Source of the DNA: Symsagittifera roscoffensis
Taxonomy: Eukaryota; Xenacoelomorpha; Acoela; Convolutidae
Length of the DNA: 64,000 nt
Direction of reading: 5' to 3'
NCBI RefSeq assembly: GCF_963678635.1
Contig: NC_087068.1
Span: forward strand, 40,509,649-40,573,648
Position 1 is the first letter of the stretch; each line of letters starts with the position of its first letter. The translations under genes and the position numbers were made by a program. The notes beneath the pieces were generated by a model. The model did no database searches. It had not been told where the DNA came from and saw nothing but the letters and a program-made list of their open reading frames with translations. Of the stretch, positions 1 through 11,335 are shown one piece after another.

Positions 1-85
1 NNNNNNNNNNNNNNNNNNNNNNNNNNNNNNNNNNNNNNNNNNNNNNNNNNNNNNNNNNNNNNNNNNNNNNNNNNNNNNNNNNNNN
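1..85. other. Assembly gap (N)
   Basis: All 85 positions are N. The gap cuts the sequence that appears to be the left LTR of element E2, so the true left border of that repeat is not visible. Confidence 0.99.
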
Positions 86-340
86 ACAAATCTTAATCTT
101 CCTTTTATATCTCCAAGTCACAATAGATCTAGTGTATACTGGTATTTGCGAGTTAGATTATGGAACTTGTTCAAAAGGAGAACAACTATCTTCTAAAATT
201 GATTCAAATTGTTCTGGTGCTGAAACTACAAGTAGTTTCAGCTCTACAAACAATTGTCAGTGATATGATAGAAAATGATTGGTTAATTACTAATTTTTAT
301 AGAGATAGTTTTTTCAATAATATAATTGGTTATAAATACT
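86..340 (-). repeat. Partial LTR of element E2 (left part)
   Basis: This stretch is a diverged copy of 22,575-22,800, 27,083-27,308 and 29,148-29,345. The shared run goes from 'tatatctccaagt' to 'ttggttata' with many small differences. In the right-hand copies the sequence continues directly into 'gtgtccattccttgat', which here is found only at about 10,194. The simplest reading is that one LTR was split by insertion of E1. The 60-codon open frame at 160-342 lies in this repeat and is not taken as a gene. Confidence 0.6.
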
Positions 341-2544
341 AGTTTAGAACTGGCTCCACCAATCCGGGGCTTAAAGAGTTTTTAATTTTTCAATTGTTTA
401 TGGTAGTGAAGGACGTATGGAGTAGTTTTGTTTTGAGAGGTTTGAGCATTTACTTCGTGAAGGGAAGAGAGTTGTAGTTGGCTGTTGTTGTAGAAAGAAG
501 AAGGGCAGTTTTTCGTCTTTTCGAAGTGGGTCTCGTTTGATCTTGGGTCGTCTTGAGTGATCGTGTCAAGATTCGAGATCTATGCAATGATTTGTAGATT
601 TCGTTTAAACTTAGAGCCAGACTACGTGCAAGATGAAGTTTGACCTTTCCGTGTGAAGTGCCAATTGACTAGGATCGGTATGGGAGATCAACATCGAGTT
701 GGCCATCGTTCTTCTTGAATGAGTTCCTTGCTGCGATGATGAGTCCATACTTCAAATCCTGCGAGGTTTGTGACAACGGCAACAAACCAATAGATTTGCC
801 ATCCCAAAGTCGTCGAGTTTTAATCTTCCTTTTCTGTTTGTTCCGTTTCATCTAAACATCTTTCACATTGCCTTTATATATCTACAACTTGTTAGTAGGA
901 TCAAATTCAGTTGTGATTTTCTATCAGTTGTTTTCGCAAAAACGTTTTTTTAGTTTGGTTGTTTTAGAGAGTTGAGAGTTGCTCACCCTGGAGCCACTCT
1001 TATCAAGAATAGAGGATCGTGGTCGTAGCACATAGTGGGAGCATGTACTTCGAGCGGCATCCTTCTGGTGGGTGAGGCCAGAGTGGGTTACATTTTTACC
1101 GTCTCTTTGTGCAGAGTCTCTCTTTGTGTTCAACCTTTTGTTTTATTTAATGAGATATTTTTTTCTTTTTTGTTTGGGTTGTTTCCTTTTCTCAAAAGTA
1201 GATTATTTTGTTTTGGGTTGTTTTTTGACTTTTTTGTCTTTTATTTGTTTTCATAAAACATTGAACGTGGGTTTCAAAAGAAAAGATTATCTAGTTTTAA
1301 TCTGGTTTAATCCGGTTTGAGTACCGCGGGACTTTCTCATTCAAGCTGTTGGTTTTGTGGTATTGTGGCGTTAGCAATCTGCGTTGGTTACTTTAAGCCA
1401 AACTTCTTCCCACCAAACTCTTATGATTCCTTCCACCAGGGTTAAAGGAAATTTAATTGAAACTCGTGAACAAAATTTGAAACTTTAAATTCAGATATGA
1501 AAAACCTCTACGTGGGCGAGTTGTGCGAGTTTGGTGGGAAGAAGTTGTGAATTGTGGCCGAGTAAAGAGACTATTAAAGAGAGTTGGTGTAATATGCTTC
1601 ACATAAAATGGTTAGTTTTCTGTATTTCATTTACAATTTTTTTTTAATTTCCTGCTTAATTGTTTGAATTTTACTGCAGAGCTATTAATTTACTGCTTTT
1701 TTATTGAAATTTAGGGCGGTTATTAGTTTTTTTTCATTGTTAAGTAGAAATCTAAAAAACTTAAGAAAAACAGTTTGTTATTTTTTTTTGGATTTTGCTC
1801 TATTAGGTTAATGATTGATGAAATCTAAAAAAGGAAAGTGATAAATACCTGAAGAAGGTTGAGTGTTTTTTTAAATATGTTAGTTGAAATAAAAATAACC
1901 AAACTTACGAAGCTTCGTCATCAGGGAAACTCCATGGGGGACTCTACTTCGAATTGTGTCTGATGATACGATAAGTTTCGCAGGCATGATGATGATGTTT
2001 TTGGTTTGCAGCAGAGGCCAGAGAAGCTCCGGCGCTCTGATGATCTTTAGTTCTTCAGTTTGAAGTGAGAACTCGTGACGTGTGTTCTGAACTAAGTTAG
2101 AAGTTTTGTGGTTTAATTTACTGGTGAAAGTATATTCAAGTATAATGACTTCAATGGGCTGTATATATTGTTGGCGGACAATTAGTGGACAAGCTACATC
2201 ATTGGGAAAAGAATTGGTTAGCGTGAAGAATATATACATTTGTCTAATGTGATAATACTTACGAAGGATGCCTTGGAGATTAGTGTTCTTAATGCAGAAA
2301 GTGAAATTTAAGAAGTATGGTGAAGTTTACTTTGAGTTAACGAAAATAAATCTATATTGTGAGTTACGTGTTGGTGTGTTAGTTGTGTAGTGATGTTGTA
2401 TGAATTTAAAATATGTGTATGTGTAGGTTACTTTTATTCGTAACATGATTTCATACGAACATTATAGGTCATTTGCATTGCATGTAAGGAAGTGAAAAGT
2501 AAATGCAAAATGATTGAATTTGTTCAAATATGATTCGTAAGCTT
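341..2544 (-). other. Left end of E1: unrecognised sequence past the integrase
   Basis: About 2.2 kb of AT-rich sequence lies between the last recognisable integrase motif and the left end of E1. In a minus-strand Gypsy element this place holds the integrase C-terminus, sometimes an extra ORF, and the 3' LTR. Short open frames exist (for example 669-851 and 1,880-2,239, minus), but none shows a motif I recognise and none is repeated elsewhere in the window. I see no tandem repeat or RNA gene here. Confidence 0.45.
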
Positions 2545-3260
2545 TGATGTTTGCTAGTGCGCTAGCAATTAATCTATCAGTTTTTTTGTTAGTACTGTCT
2601 ATGTGAATAACATATTCGGAACTAATAAAAAAATTCTGTTAGTTGAGGGCTAGTGACAGTCAAAGATTTGTTGTTAATCGTGAATTATATGCTAATGGGA
2701 ATAGTTTTACATCAATTGACCATTCGGCGTATTTGATATAATTTCCATTTATAATACATCGGAGATATTCTGGTAGGATACGGTTCATACCCTCTACTAA
2801 ACCATTAGTCCATAGGGCATGAGATGTTCGGGGTTTGTTTGTATTCGATGTTGTAAAGGTGACATCGTGTTATAATTTCCTTGTTTATGAATTCAGTACC
2901 ATTAACTGTGACAAGGATTTCAGGTAATCTGAATATTGATATCCAGTGGTCGTAAAGCGCTGTGTATGCATAATAAGCATAAGATTCATTTAAAGAATGA
3001 GATGCAGGGTTAAGTGCTACATTTAAAGAATGAGATGCAGGGTTAAGTGCTACATAATAGGCAATTGCATCAACTATTACCATTATGTATTAGTTTCCTT
3101 CTTAGGAGGGCAATATAGGGTCTTTTGATTCAAATGATATTCTGTGGATAAAACATAGACTTTGTCCTTTAAAAACTTGTTTTTCTGTTAGTTCTTTTTG
3201 GTGTGGAAATTAATTATTTTTTTGACATGCTATGCAATTGTTGCATAAGACTTTTATCCA
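2545..3260 (-). pseudogene. Gypsy-like integrase, degenerate (E1)
   Basis: Integrase would join element cDNA to the host chromosome. Minus-strand reading shows the Cys pair of the N-terminal zinc site (C-x2-C, codons at 3,243-3,245 and 3,234-3,236) and a core with the block V-T-V-N-G-T-E-F (around 2,890-2,912). In the family this block normally has T-D-N-G, so the second catalytic Asp appears as Val (2,904-2,906). At the place of the first Asp there is Glu (3,129-3,131, in S-F-E-S-K). The third catalytic residue, Glu in N-G-L-V-E-G, is kept at 2,792-2,794. It lies 112 nt from the Val codon, that is the usual D-x35-E spacing (108 nt) plus four bases, and the frame does shift between them. An 11-codon tandem duplication lies in the core. 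The protein is clearly dead. Confidence 0.8.
2988..3053. repeat. 33 bp perfect tandem duplication in integrase remnant
   Basis: The 33 bases at 2,988-3,020 are repeated exactly at 3,021-3,053. The duplication is in frame (11 codons, V-A-L-N-P-A-S-H-S-L-N on the minus strand). Perfect identity inside an otherwise decayed gene suggests a late replication slip. Confidence 0.95.
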
Positions 3261-4440
3261 AATCGGTGCAATTGGGAAGTAAAAATTTTGAATCAAATCT
3301 GATTATGTTTTTTTCTGAACCTGCATGTCTTTTTGTATTTAGGGAATATGAAATGTGAAATGCGGTTGAAATCATGCTTAGTGGTAGACTGGGTACTTTT
3401 GTTTCCGGATTATGAATTTCCAAGAGATCAGTGTTTTCGTTTATTGTTGTATTATTGAATTTTCGGAAATATCAAAGTAGTTTTTTGTTTCGATTGTAAT
3501 GTCGCCTATTTTCTTTTGTTTTAAATTTGTGCAGGATCTAAATTTTATAATGAAGGGGCCAAGGTTTTGGTATCTTTTGTAGCAAATTTAGTGTCATTTT
3601 TTCTGTAATTGGAAGAAATTTATTTTGAAATTCATTATTAGAGGAAAGTATATTGTCTAGGGGTCTTGCAAGTTAAAAAAATTTCAAATTGTATATTTTG
3701 AAATTGAATCAAGAGGTCCTAGTAAAATTTCCTATGTATCTTTTTCAGGCTATTTTGTTTCTGAATTGTTTTTGATCCATGATGACTATGGTATTGGTTT
3801 AAATGAATTTTTTCTTAATAAATCTACTTAATAATGGTTGTTTTGAAATCTAGATAAAATAGAAAATGCTATAAGCTATTTATTCGCGTAGTGGCAGGGT
3901 CGGCTTTTACTGCCCACTTGCATTCTAGTCGTGGTAATGTTTCGTTTTTTGCGAGGAAGAATTTTACTTACATTTTGTGGTGTTTCTATGGTTGTTTTTT
4001 GTGTTATTAATTCAGGTTGTGTATTTTGACTAAGTGTATCTGGTAAGGCGGAGTTTCTTCCTGCTGTCCAAACTATATGTAGGTTTGAAAATCTCGTTAG
4101 GATACGTTGAAGTCTTTAATCTTTATGGTTTGGATTTGACTTTTGTGTAAATAGAAAAAAATTATCGGTTTATGACCTGTGAACAGAACTGTTGGATGTT
4201 TTGGTCCAAGGATTAAAAACACTTATTCTATGAGTGTATAATTTAGGGCTGTACATTCGCTCAAAAATAAAGAGAGTCTAAGTTCCGCTTGTTAAAAATT
4301 TTGAATTTGCTGATATAAGGTTCATTTTGTTTGTACCTTAATGTGATTGCAAGAGTGCTGCGCCAATTCCAAAGTTTGAGGCGCCACACATGGCATAGTA
4401 GGATTGATCTGGGTCTGGCATTGCGCTTGAGATTTGTTAT
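3261..4440 (-). pseudogene. Gypsy-like RNase H and RNase H-integrase connection, degenerate (E1)
   Basis: The minus-strand reading around 4,160-4,190 gives L-F-T-G-H-K-P-I-I, matching the RNase H block that usually reads T-D-H-K-P-I/L. A catalytic Asp is therefore Gly here. A further piece around 3,880-3,945 reads L-E-C-K-W-A-V-K-A-D and is continuous with this Gypsy pol order, but I do not assign it a role. The stretch is full of stops. RNase H would remove RNA from the RNA-DNA hybrid during reverse transcription. It sits between the RT (4,440-5,330) and integrase remnants, as expected for Ty3/Gypsy. Confidence 0.65.
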
Positions 4441-5330
4441 GTGAGAAGGATTTTCAACTTATCAAAGTGTTTTTGACGTTCCAACCCCATTCAAAATTAT
4501 TATTTTTGTCGAAGATTACTATAAAATAATCTTAAGTATAGTTGCATTTTACAAACGTATTCACTCAAATTTAACACTCCAAGACTCTCTTGGATTTTCA
4601 TTTTAACAAATGTTGGAGCATCTATTCGCGATTTTCAGGGATTAATTGTACTACCTTCAATTATATGTCCAATGAATTTAATACTAGTGAGAAAAAAATG
4701 TAATTTATTTTCTTTACTAAACTTGGTGATATAGTTCAAAAAATTTCAACATTTGCTGCTTTGTCTGTGACTGTATGAAAAGATCGTCTAAACACGTGAT
4801 AACCTTGTTGCTGAGAATAAGTGGTCAAAAAATTAGATCATAAAAGCTGAAAAAGCAGCTGGTCCTATGGATATTCCATAGAATAGTCTATTAAATTCAT
4901 ATTGTTGCTATCCAATAACGAATTGTGTGAGTAGACGTGATTGTTCGTCTAGTGGCATTTGGTTTTATGGACTGTTCATTTCAGCAGTGGTATAAAACTG
5001 TCCATTTATTTTTGTGAGTACTACTTGTATTGGTTCTCTGGGCCAATTACGTTTAGGTTCATCAATTAGGGAATTGAGATATCTTGCGTCTAGAACAGTT
5101 TTTAGAAATTCGACTATAGCGAGAATGATAACGGGGTTAATGAAAGTCTTTCTTTTTGGTTGTTCATCTTTATTGACTGGTAAAAAGATTTCATTTTGTT
5201 CAAGACTGTCTGGTATTCTGTTTGATTTATCCTGTAAGTGGATTGGTACTTTATTTAGTCGTTGCTTTTTGAAAACTACGTCAGCTTTAAGAGAGAGTTG
5301 TACTGGTGAATGTATTTAACCAGCGTCAAA
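4441..5330 (-). pseudogene. Gypsy-like reverse transcriptase, degenerate (E1)
   Basis: Minus-strand reading shows successive RT blocks: L-D-A-R-Y-L-N (about 5,080), F-N-R-L-F-Y-G-I-S-I-G-P-A-A-F (about 4,850-4,900), C-L-D-D-L-F-I-Q-S (about 4,770-4,797) and F-I-G-H-I-I-E-G (about 4,655). The catalytic Asp pair is retained (codons at 4,783-4,788), but the preceding Tyr-type position is Cys (C-L-D-D for the usual Y-L-D-D). Stops interrupt it, for example in the block M-N-S-P-stop-N-Q-M near 5,000. The plus-strand open frame at 5,014-5,319 is only its antisense shadow. A second copy of the same domain lies at 10,690-11,335. Confidence 0.85.
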
Positions 5331-6640
5331 GATAGATGTAGCTTAGACTATTGGGTATTTTTTTAAATAATTTTTCTGCTTATTGATCAAATTCTTGTTG
5401 ATTATTTTGAGAATGTTAAAGACTGAACATTCTGAGAAGTTTTTGTTGTTCATTTGTATATTTTGAGATTTGAAATTTAGTTTTAAAACTAAAAATGTTT
5501 TTTGTGAATTAGTCCGTGTTTGGGATAGAATCTTTTGCAAAGTTATTAATAGATAAGTCTTCATTAGGAATGGTTGATTGGCAGAAACCTAGTAGATTTA
5601 AAATATTATTTACTCTAAATGCTCTTTTTTCTGTCGGGGGAAACATTGCAATTGTTTCTCAATGTCCTAAAAGTTCTAAGGGTATTGTGATTTTATGAGG
5701 TAAATTTTTGTATTCATGTAAGGATTTTACAACTGAGTTTGTATCTTTTGCATACTTAATGGATGAAATTGTTATTCTAAAACAATAATGAATTGGCTTA
5801 AATTCAAGGTCAGACATATATAGTTTTAGTTTATTTTGATCTCTATTATAATTATGTACTCGATTTATAGATTGTATTGATGTACACGATTTATAGAGAT
5901 CCTACATAAATTGCCTGTAAGTGGTTTCGAGTGTTTGCTTTGATGATTATATACAGGGTAAAACTTTTAAAGAAAAGTGGTGTTTGCTTAATGAGTCTTT
6001 GGAAAAATGTTAGATATGTAAAATTTATTCTTGTATATTTGATCTCTTAATATAACCTACTATTCAAGATTTTGATAGTGGGAATTTATTTTGTAATAAA
6101 TACTATTGCAACGATATTGTGCTCTAAATCTGTTATGTGGAATATTCGATATAATGATTTATTTAAAAGCTTATTTGGTTCCATTATTCGGGTTGGAACA
6201 AGGTATACTTGATTTTTCCATGGTTTGATAGACTTGATCTTTGTGCTTTTGCTAGTCAACTTAAGGTTTTACATGAGAAAATCGTGGGTGAGAGGTTCGA
6301 ATTTCATTAAATGTTGGAATTTTTATAATATTTGATCCTGCTCGTGAAACGAATAAAATATCAATTTCAAGGATTGGTGATTGAAAGTTTTTGTTTTTTG
6401 TCTTTCTAACAGTAGTGAGAATGTCAAAAATTTTTCTTCCAGTAGTTGTATTTTGTTTGTAGGCTTTTGCTATGCGTTGTTCAGTTTGAATTGATTTCAA
6501 CAACGCGTGGAACAAATTGTTTTTTATTTTGACTAATATTTGGCACTTCGGGATTAGAATTGCTTGCATTGTTTTTGTGATTTTTCGAATCGATTCGTTT
6601 TTCATATTCGATTTTGACGAGAAGCATGTTTTTTAAAAGC
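5331..6640 (-). pseudogene. Gypsy-like protease and protease-RT linker, degenerate (E1)
   Basis: The right part (about 6,040-6,640) aligns in position and sequence with the retropepsin-like region of the copy at 17,324-17,740. The catalytic D-S-G of that copy corresponds here to V-S-R (around 6,340), so both Asp and Gly are lost. The left part (5,331-5,840) is the linker between protease and RT, with the recognisable blocks K-V-P-I-H-L-Q-D and N-P-V-I-I-L close to the RT. It is homologous to 11,340-11,870 and 16,611-17,200. The protease would cut the Gag-Pol polyprotein; here it is inactive. Confidence 0.65.
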
Positions 6641-9460
6641 GTATTTTCGGTTTCACTTTCGTCATCTGTAGTTTCACAATGTATGTGATTCAGCTGTAAA
6701 TTCGAGGTTTCTGTGTTGTCAATACCGGGAGGGTCTGGATGGGTTTCTTCTCTTGATTGTACTCGACTAGTTTGTCCTTGATGTTTTGGTATATCACTTC
6801 TGTAGTTTTGACTTTGTGAACTTGATTATTGAATGTTGTATCTATGTGGTGACTGAGAATAGTTTCTCTGTCTGTTTGGATAGTTGTTGTTTCGATTCCA
6901 AAAGTTATCACGGGATTTATTTTTTTTGTTGTAATTTGGTCTGCTGTTAGAGTAATTGCGTGGTCTTTTAATCGAACGATTTTGGTTTCTTTTGATTGAA
7001 TATTTTTGATTTCGATTGAATGATGGATTTCTGAATGATCCTTAAAATAGTAAGTGTTATGAGAGTTTGAATAGGATCATTCGTTTTGTGAAAAAATTTG
7101 TAATATTCTCATGTCTGGGGATCTTCCACGAAAATTTTTTGAAAAAGATATTGTGTTCTGTAATTATTGTGGCTATCTGGAAGTGGTTTTCTTGAGCTGT
7201 TGATACTTGGAACGTTTTGTTTGGTAGATTTTGATATTTTTTCATGTATTGCTAAAAAGATTTATTTGGTTCTCTTTGTTTTTGTGGTGTATTTTGTTTA
7301 CCCTGTTGTTTTTGTCTGCATTCATCAATGCTATGTCTAGATCTACGACAATGGTTGCACCATTTTTTGAATGTTGTTTTATATTTGAAATTTGAAGTCT
7401 TTTCCTGAATGTTGCTGAATAACAACTGGGTGATTTTTTCTGCTAATTCATCATCAGAGTCTTGGATATAACTAAGCTGCGAAGTTGTTGTCTGGATCGC
7501 ACTTTTGAAATTTCTGTTTCTTCTAATTTCATGGTGATTCAGCTTGTACTAGTTTGTCTTCTAGATTTCGAAAATCTGTGTCGGGTTCTTGGATTGATGA
7601 TGGATGAGATGCTCTTTTTTTATTGCAATTTTCCGTAATTGTTGTGTAAGAGTCATCATTAATACTTGATGCTTTCCTTAATTGAGGAATATGCTTTTCT
7701 TACTAGAGTTTCAATTCATACTGCGAGTTGGTTTTTTTTTCAGAATAGTGTGGCTGATTTCTTGTGAACTGATTGTTTTGTTGAAAAAATGGATAATTTT
7801 GAATACGGTCTGTTGTAAATCTTTTTTGTTCATTCAAAAACTGGAAGGGGGCTGGTTGCGTTATCTGTTTATTGTAATTTTGTTCTTGTGATTGATTTTG
7901 ATGACGTGTGTAGGAAGGTTTTGTTATCGATATTTTTTTGTTTGCGAAAACATCAGAATTTTATTTGGCAAATTTTTTCTGTTTGGAGACTTTTGTTTGT
8001 TTGATTGTCTTGGTTTGATTGTTAGTCTATATTTCGATAATCTATTTGTGAATCTTTCCGAACAACTGATGGTTTTACTGTTGATCGAATGGTTGTTCGT
8101 GGAAATGGAGTATTATTACTATATGGAGTTGTAAGTGTTGGGTGAATAGGAGAAATACTATGTTGTGTTGTTGTAGGCTTTGTTTCAACTATTTCCTCAT
8201 TTATAAAATAAGATGGGGTTTGGATATCTTGTTGTGTACGATTTTTAGTTCCATTAAGGCTTTCTTGTGTATTTATGAATGTTGAGTTGAAACTATTACT
8301 TCCTGTTCTATCGTTAAACATTGTGTTATAATAGTGAGTGGAGTAACTCTTAAATGGCCTTTGTGTACAGAAACTGTGGCAATCACTGTACTTGAAATAT
8401 CAGTGGTGATATTAATAAACAAGAAATGAGACCATTCAGGGTCCCAAAAATATTCTGTTTGGTTTGCTAATATAGTTTAATCGTCGAATATTTGTGGTCA
8501 AAAATTCTTTCTTGACATTGAAATGAAATCTAAACTGAAACAAAATAGTCTCGTATGACTCATGGTAGGATTCGTTGTAGATCAAGTGTTACATTTTGTG
8601 ATATTTCGTTATAGGTGAGTGTTTCACAGACTGTGTCAAGGAATTGTGAGAAAAGGTTAATTTCTTGTTGTGGATGTTTTAGGTGGTGATTCGTTTGTTA
8701 TTTTTTTAAATTCTTATATAGATATATGACTATAAATAAAAGAGAAAACATCGTTTATAAAGGTTGAGTTAGCACTTTGTGAATTTTGATGTTTCTTTTT
8801 AAAGAAATCTGTAGAAGAATTTTGAGATTCTCTTTTATCTGTTTGTAATTGATGCGGTGTTTTGTTTATTTGTGACGGTAAGGTTTCAATTATGAATATT
8901 ACGTAAATTGAAGTAAAATACAGATGCCTTTTATACAGTGGTCAAGTTATTGTCTTCTAATTCTTTTTTCGAGAAATTACTGTGTGCATGGGCTCTTTCA
9001 TTTTTCGAATAAATTTGCAATTACATTGTGACAAAGTTGTAATTGTCCTCTAGCAGGATCGCTCTGTGGATGGGTGACAAAGAGAAGTATAGAGTCATTG
9101 TCGAATTTTTGTCGCATTGTATCGTTTTTCCGATTTCAGTTTTGTTGATGTGCAGTTTTTAATTTGTAATATTGGTTGGTTCGAATTATATGGTCGTACT
9201 GTTTTAAGAATTTTTTTGCGTTTACTTTTTAACGATGATAGTGTTGTGGATTCTGGTCCAGAAAATTACTTTCGATGGTTTATTGGATTGTTTTTAATTT
9301 TTGAGTCTTTCAGGTCCTGAAGTTTTTGTATTGTAGTTTTTTCTGATTCTGAAACTGCGTTACCTGTTTTTGAAAATCGTCGTTTAAAAATATGTTTTTG
9401 TCTTTTCGATCCAATATATCCTACTTTTCGTAGGATTTTATATGATTTTATCACAAGATC
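6641..9460 (-). pseudogene. Gag-like region with CCHC zinc knuckle, degenerate (E1)
   Basis: Minus-strand reading shows a complete CCHC knuckle at 7,318-7,359: C-N-H-C-R-R-S-R-H-S-I-D-E-C, followed by a basic Q/K-rich stretch. Between the knuckle and the protease lies a low-complexity Asn/Arg/Ser-rich tract. Upstream (7,400-9,460) are Thr/Asn/Pro-rich segments such as the open frame at 8,022-8,321, and the N-terminal segment around 9,266-9,454 that is conserved in copies at 15,454-15,729, 20,959-21,234 and 27,541-27,816. Gag packages the element RNA and builds the particle. Frameshifts and stops separate all parts. Of the copies in this window only this one keeps all four knuckle ligands. Confidence 0.75.
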
Positions 9461-10107
9461 ATATCTTTCGTCTTGAATTAAACAACTCTAAAGTACCACT
9501 GTTTGTTTATTGAAATATCTCTTGAAATAAGGTTTAGGATACGCATGCAAAAGTCAAGGGTTAGAATTTTGTTCCTTAAACGGTTAATTCTTACGATTGT
9601 TTTGTGGTTGTTTTAACTTGGGACATAGACTGTCGCGTTTGACTCGTTGGAGAGAAAATATACCAATCCATTAGAATGATGTTTACTTTCTCGTGGCTAA
9701 GTTTTTCTTTAGGTAAACTTACTTACTTTTACTTAGGGGTTTGATTTGTGACCAAGTGTTGGAGATCAAAACACTTTTACTTAGGGGTTTGATTTGTGAC
9801 CAAAAGTTGGAGTAAATCAATCCACAAGGTTCAGATATAATTAGAACACTAACAAATCGTTAGAAACTATTTTAGAACTAAAAATTATTATAACTCTTTT
9901 AACCGAGGTCAGTTAAGAGCAAGAGCTCAAGTGAAGGATGAGTTACGGAAGTTCTTCACTGTTTATCCTTATTTATTATTGTTAGTTTTCAAAAAAAAAT
10001 TGTAAATCTTGTGTCTTTGATTGTTGGAGAGTGCTTTTTGTGTTTTTTTAGACTTTTTCATTTATGATGTGAGAAGAACACAGTTGTTCTGATTGATCCA
10101 AGGGAAG
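9461..10107 (-). other. 5' leader of E1, between LTR side and Gag
   Basis: This non-coding stretch is homologous, with many differences, to 15,730-16,240, 21,235-21,745, 25,745-26,254 and 27,817-28,327. In all copies it ends with 'gattgatccaagggaagc' (here 10,091-10,108). The homology between E1 and the E2 copies stops right there, as expected if the LTR begins at that point. Confidence 0.55.
9725..9820. repeat. 48 bp imperfect tandem duplication in E1 leader
   Basis: The block beginning 'acttttacttaggggtttg' occurs at 9,725 and again at 9,773, a shift of 48 bases, with a few differences near the ends. The corresponding leader of the E2 copies (about 15,905) has only one copy. Confidence 0.85.
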
Positions 10108-10189
10108 CTTAGTTTACTTTCTCGAAGCTGGTAATTTCTTTCACTCACTTGTACAAAATTTGATCGTTGGTGTTTGACAAGTAAAATCT

Positions 10190-10688
10190 CAAAACGTGTC
10201 CATTCCTTGATACCGGTAGTTTTCTACGAAGAGCAGCTGTCACTTATGAAGAAATTATATCAAGTTGAGCTCTTTTTCCTCCACGCTCCCAAACCAAATG
10301 CAAGTTTTTACGAAAGAATATACTGTTCCCACCAACCAATTTTGATGAAAATTGACATTCGGACTAATAAGGCCATAACAAACAAACTTTGCCTTATTAG
10401 TCAACCTTGTAAAATCACTCAATATACCTTAAAATTGATGCCCAAGTGAGGTGGGGTGAACAAAAAAGAGCCTCAAGTTAAGCTCCAATCAGTAATGTTC
10501 GGTAGTAGAATTTTTAGATCAATCAAAAATTATCACGGATCAGTTGAGAAGTTTTCAGAACACCTTGTGCCTATTTCAATAGGTTGAGCAATTTGTTTTC
10601 CTTAAGTTTATTGACTGAAAATTCAGAACCCAATTCGGGGTTACTTTTAAATGTTTGAGCTTAAAAATTTTAGAGCTAACTAGTTATG
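10190..10688 (-). repeat. Partial LTR of element E2 (right part of split left LTR)
   Basis: This segment is a diverged copy of 29,362-29,840, from 'gtgtccattccttgatacc' to the end of the LTR. It directly follows the right end of E1 and directly precedes the truncated RT of E2. Together with 86-340 it would form one LTR interrupted by E1. The open frame at 10,174-10,449 lies in it and is not a gene. Confidence 0.6.
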
Positions 10689-10689
10689 T

Positions 10690-11335
10690 AAAGGTTTTTA
10701 AGGGATTAATTTTACTACCTTCGATTATATGTCCAATGAATTTAACAAGAGTGAGAAAAAAATGTTATATATCTGGGTCTGCTTTCATGTTTTTATATAA
10801 TTCAAATTTTTCAAATTTTTCCTGCTTTTTTTTGACCGTATAAAAATAACGTCTAAACTTGTGATAACGTTTTTGCTGAGAATAATTTAGCTGAAAAAGC
10901 AGCTGGTCCTATGGATATACCATAGAATAGTCTATTAAATTCGTATTGTTGATTTTCAAAAACGAATTGTGTAGGTCGACCTGGTTGTTTGTCTAGTGTC
11001 ATTTGGTTGTATCCACTGTTCATGTCAGCAGTGATATAACTTTATCCGTTTATTTTTTGTGAGTATCACTTGAATTGGTTCTATGGGCCAATGACAAACA
11101 GATTCATCAATTAAACAATTGAGATATCTTACGTCTAGGATGACTGTTAGTAATTAGCCTATAGCGAGAACGATAACAGGAATAATCAAGGTATTTCCTT
11201 TCGGTTGTTTTGGTTTATTTACCGGTGATATGACTTCAAATTTTTCAAGAATGTCTAGTAATCTCTATACCTTAACCTAGACATTCTTGGTACTTTACTT
11301 GCTCGTTGCTCTTTCAAAACTGCGTCAGGTTTAAG
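10690..11335 (-). pseudogene. Gypsy-like reverse transcriptase fragment (E2 copy a)
   Basis: Minus-strand reading repeats the RT blocks of E1: D-M-N-S-G-Y-N-Q-M-T-L (about 11,010-11,045) and F-N-R-L-F-Y-G-I-S-I-G-P-A-A-F (about 10,905-10,950). The catalytic Asp pair block reads L-D-V-I (10,845-10,856), so the second Asp is Val (codon 10,848-10,850). The fragment ends at the LTR, without thumb, RNase H or integrase. It is the only RT in the E2 array: the tandem copies b, c and d do not reach it. Confidence 0.8.

Larger units (their letters stand above)
341..10190 (-). mobile_element. Degenerate Ty3/Gypsy-like retrotransposon E1, nested in an LTR
   Basis: On the minus strand, from right to left, the remains of leader, Gag with a CCHC knuckle, aspartic protease, linker, reverse transcriptase, RNase H and integrase follow each other in the order known for Ty3/Gypsy elements. 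Every domain is crossed by stops and frameshifts, so no function remains. The borders are set by comparison with 29,148-29,845, where the flanking sequence is continuous: homology to the left flank stops near 340 and resumes near 10,190. I could not find a convincing pair of LTRs or a clear target-site duplication for E1 itself, so the exact ends are uncertain by tens of bases. Assignment to Ty3/Gypsy rests on domain order and on RT and integrase motifs. Confidence 0.75.

Noticed and set aside
160-342. 60-codon plus-strand frame starting with ATG
   Set aside because: Lies in a repeat (partial LTR); homologous copies at 22,640 do not keep the frame.
5014-5319. 101-codon plus-strand frame
   Set aside because: Antisense of the E1 reverse transcriptase.
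8022-8321. Possible separate Thr/Asn-rich protein gene
   Set aside because: Position and composition fit the N-terminal part of Gag of E1; it is one open piece of a broken frame.
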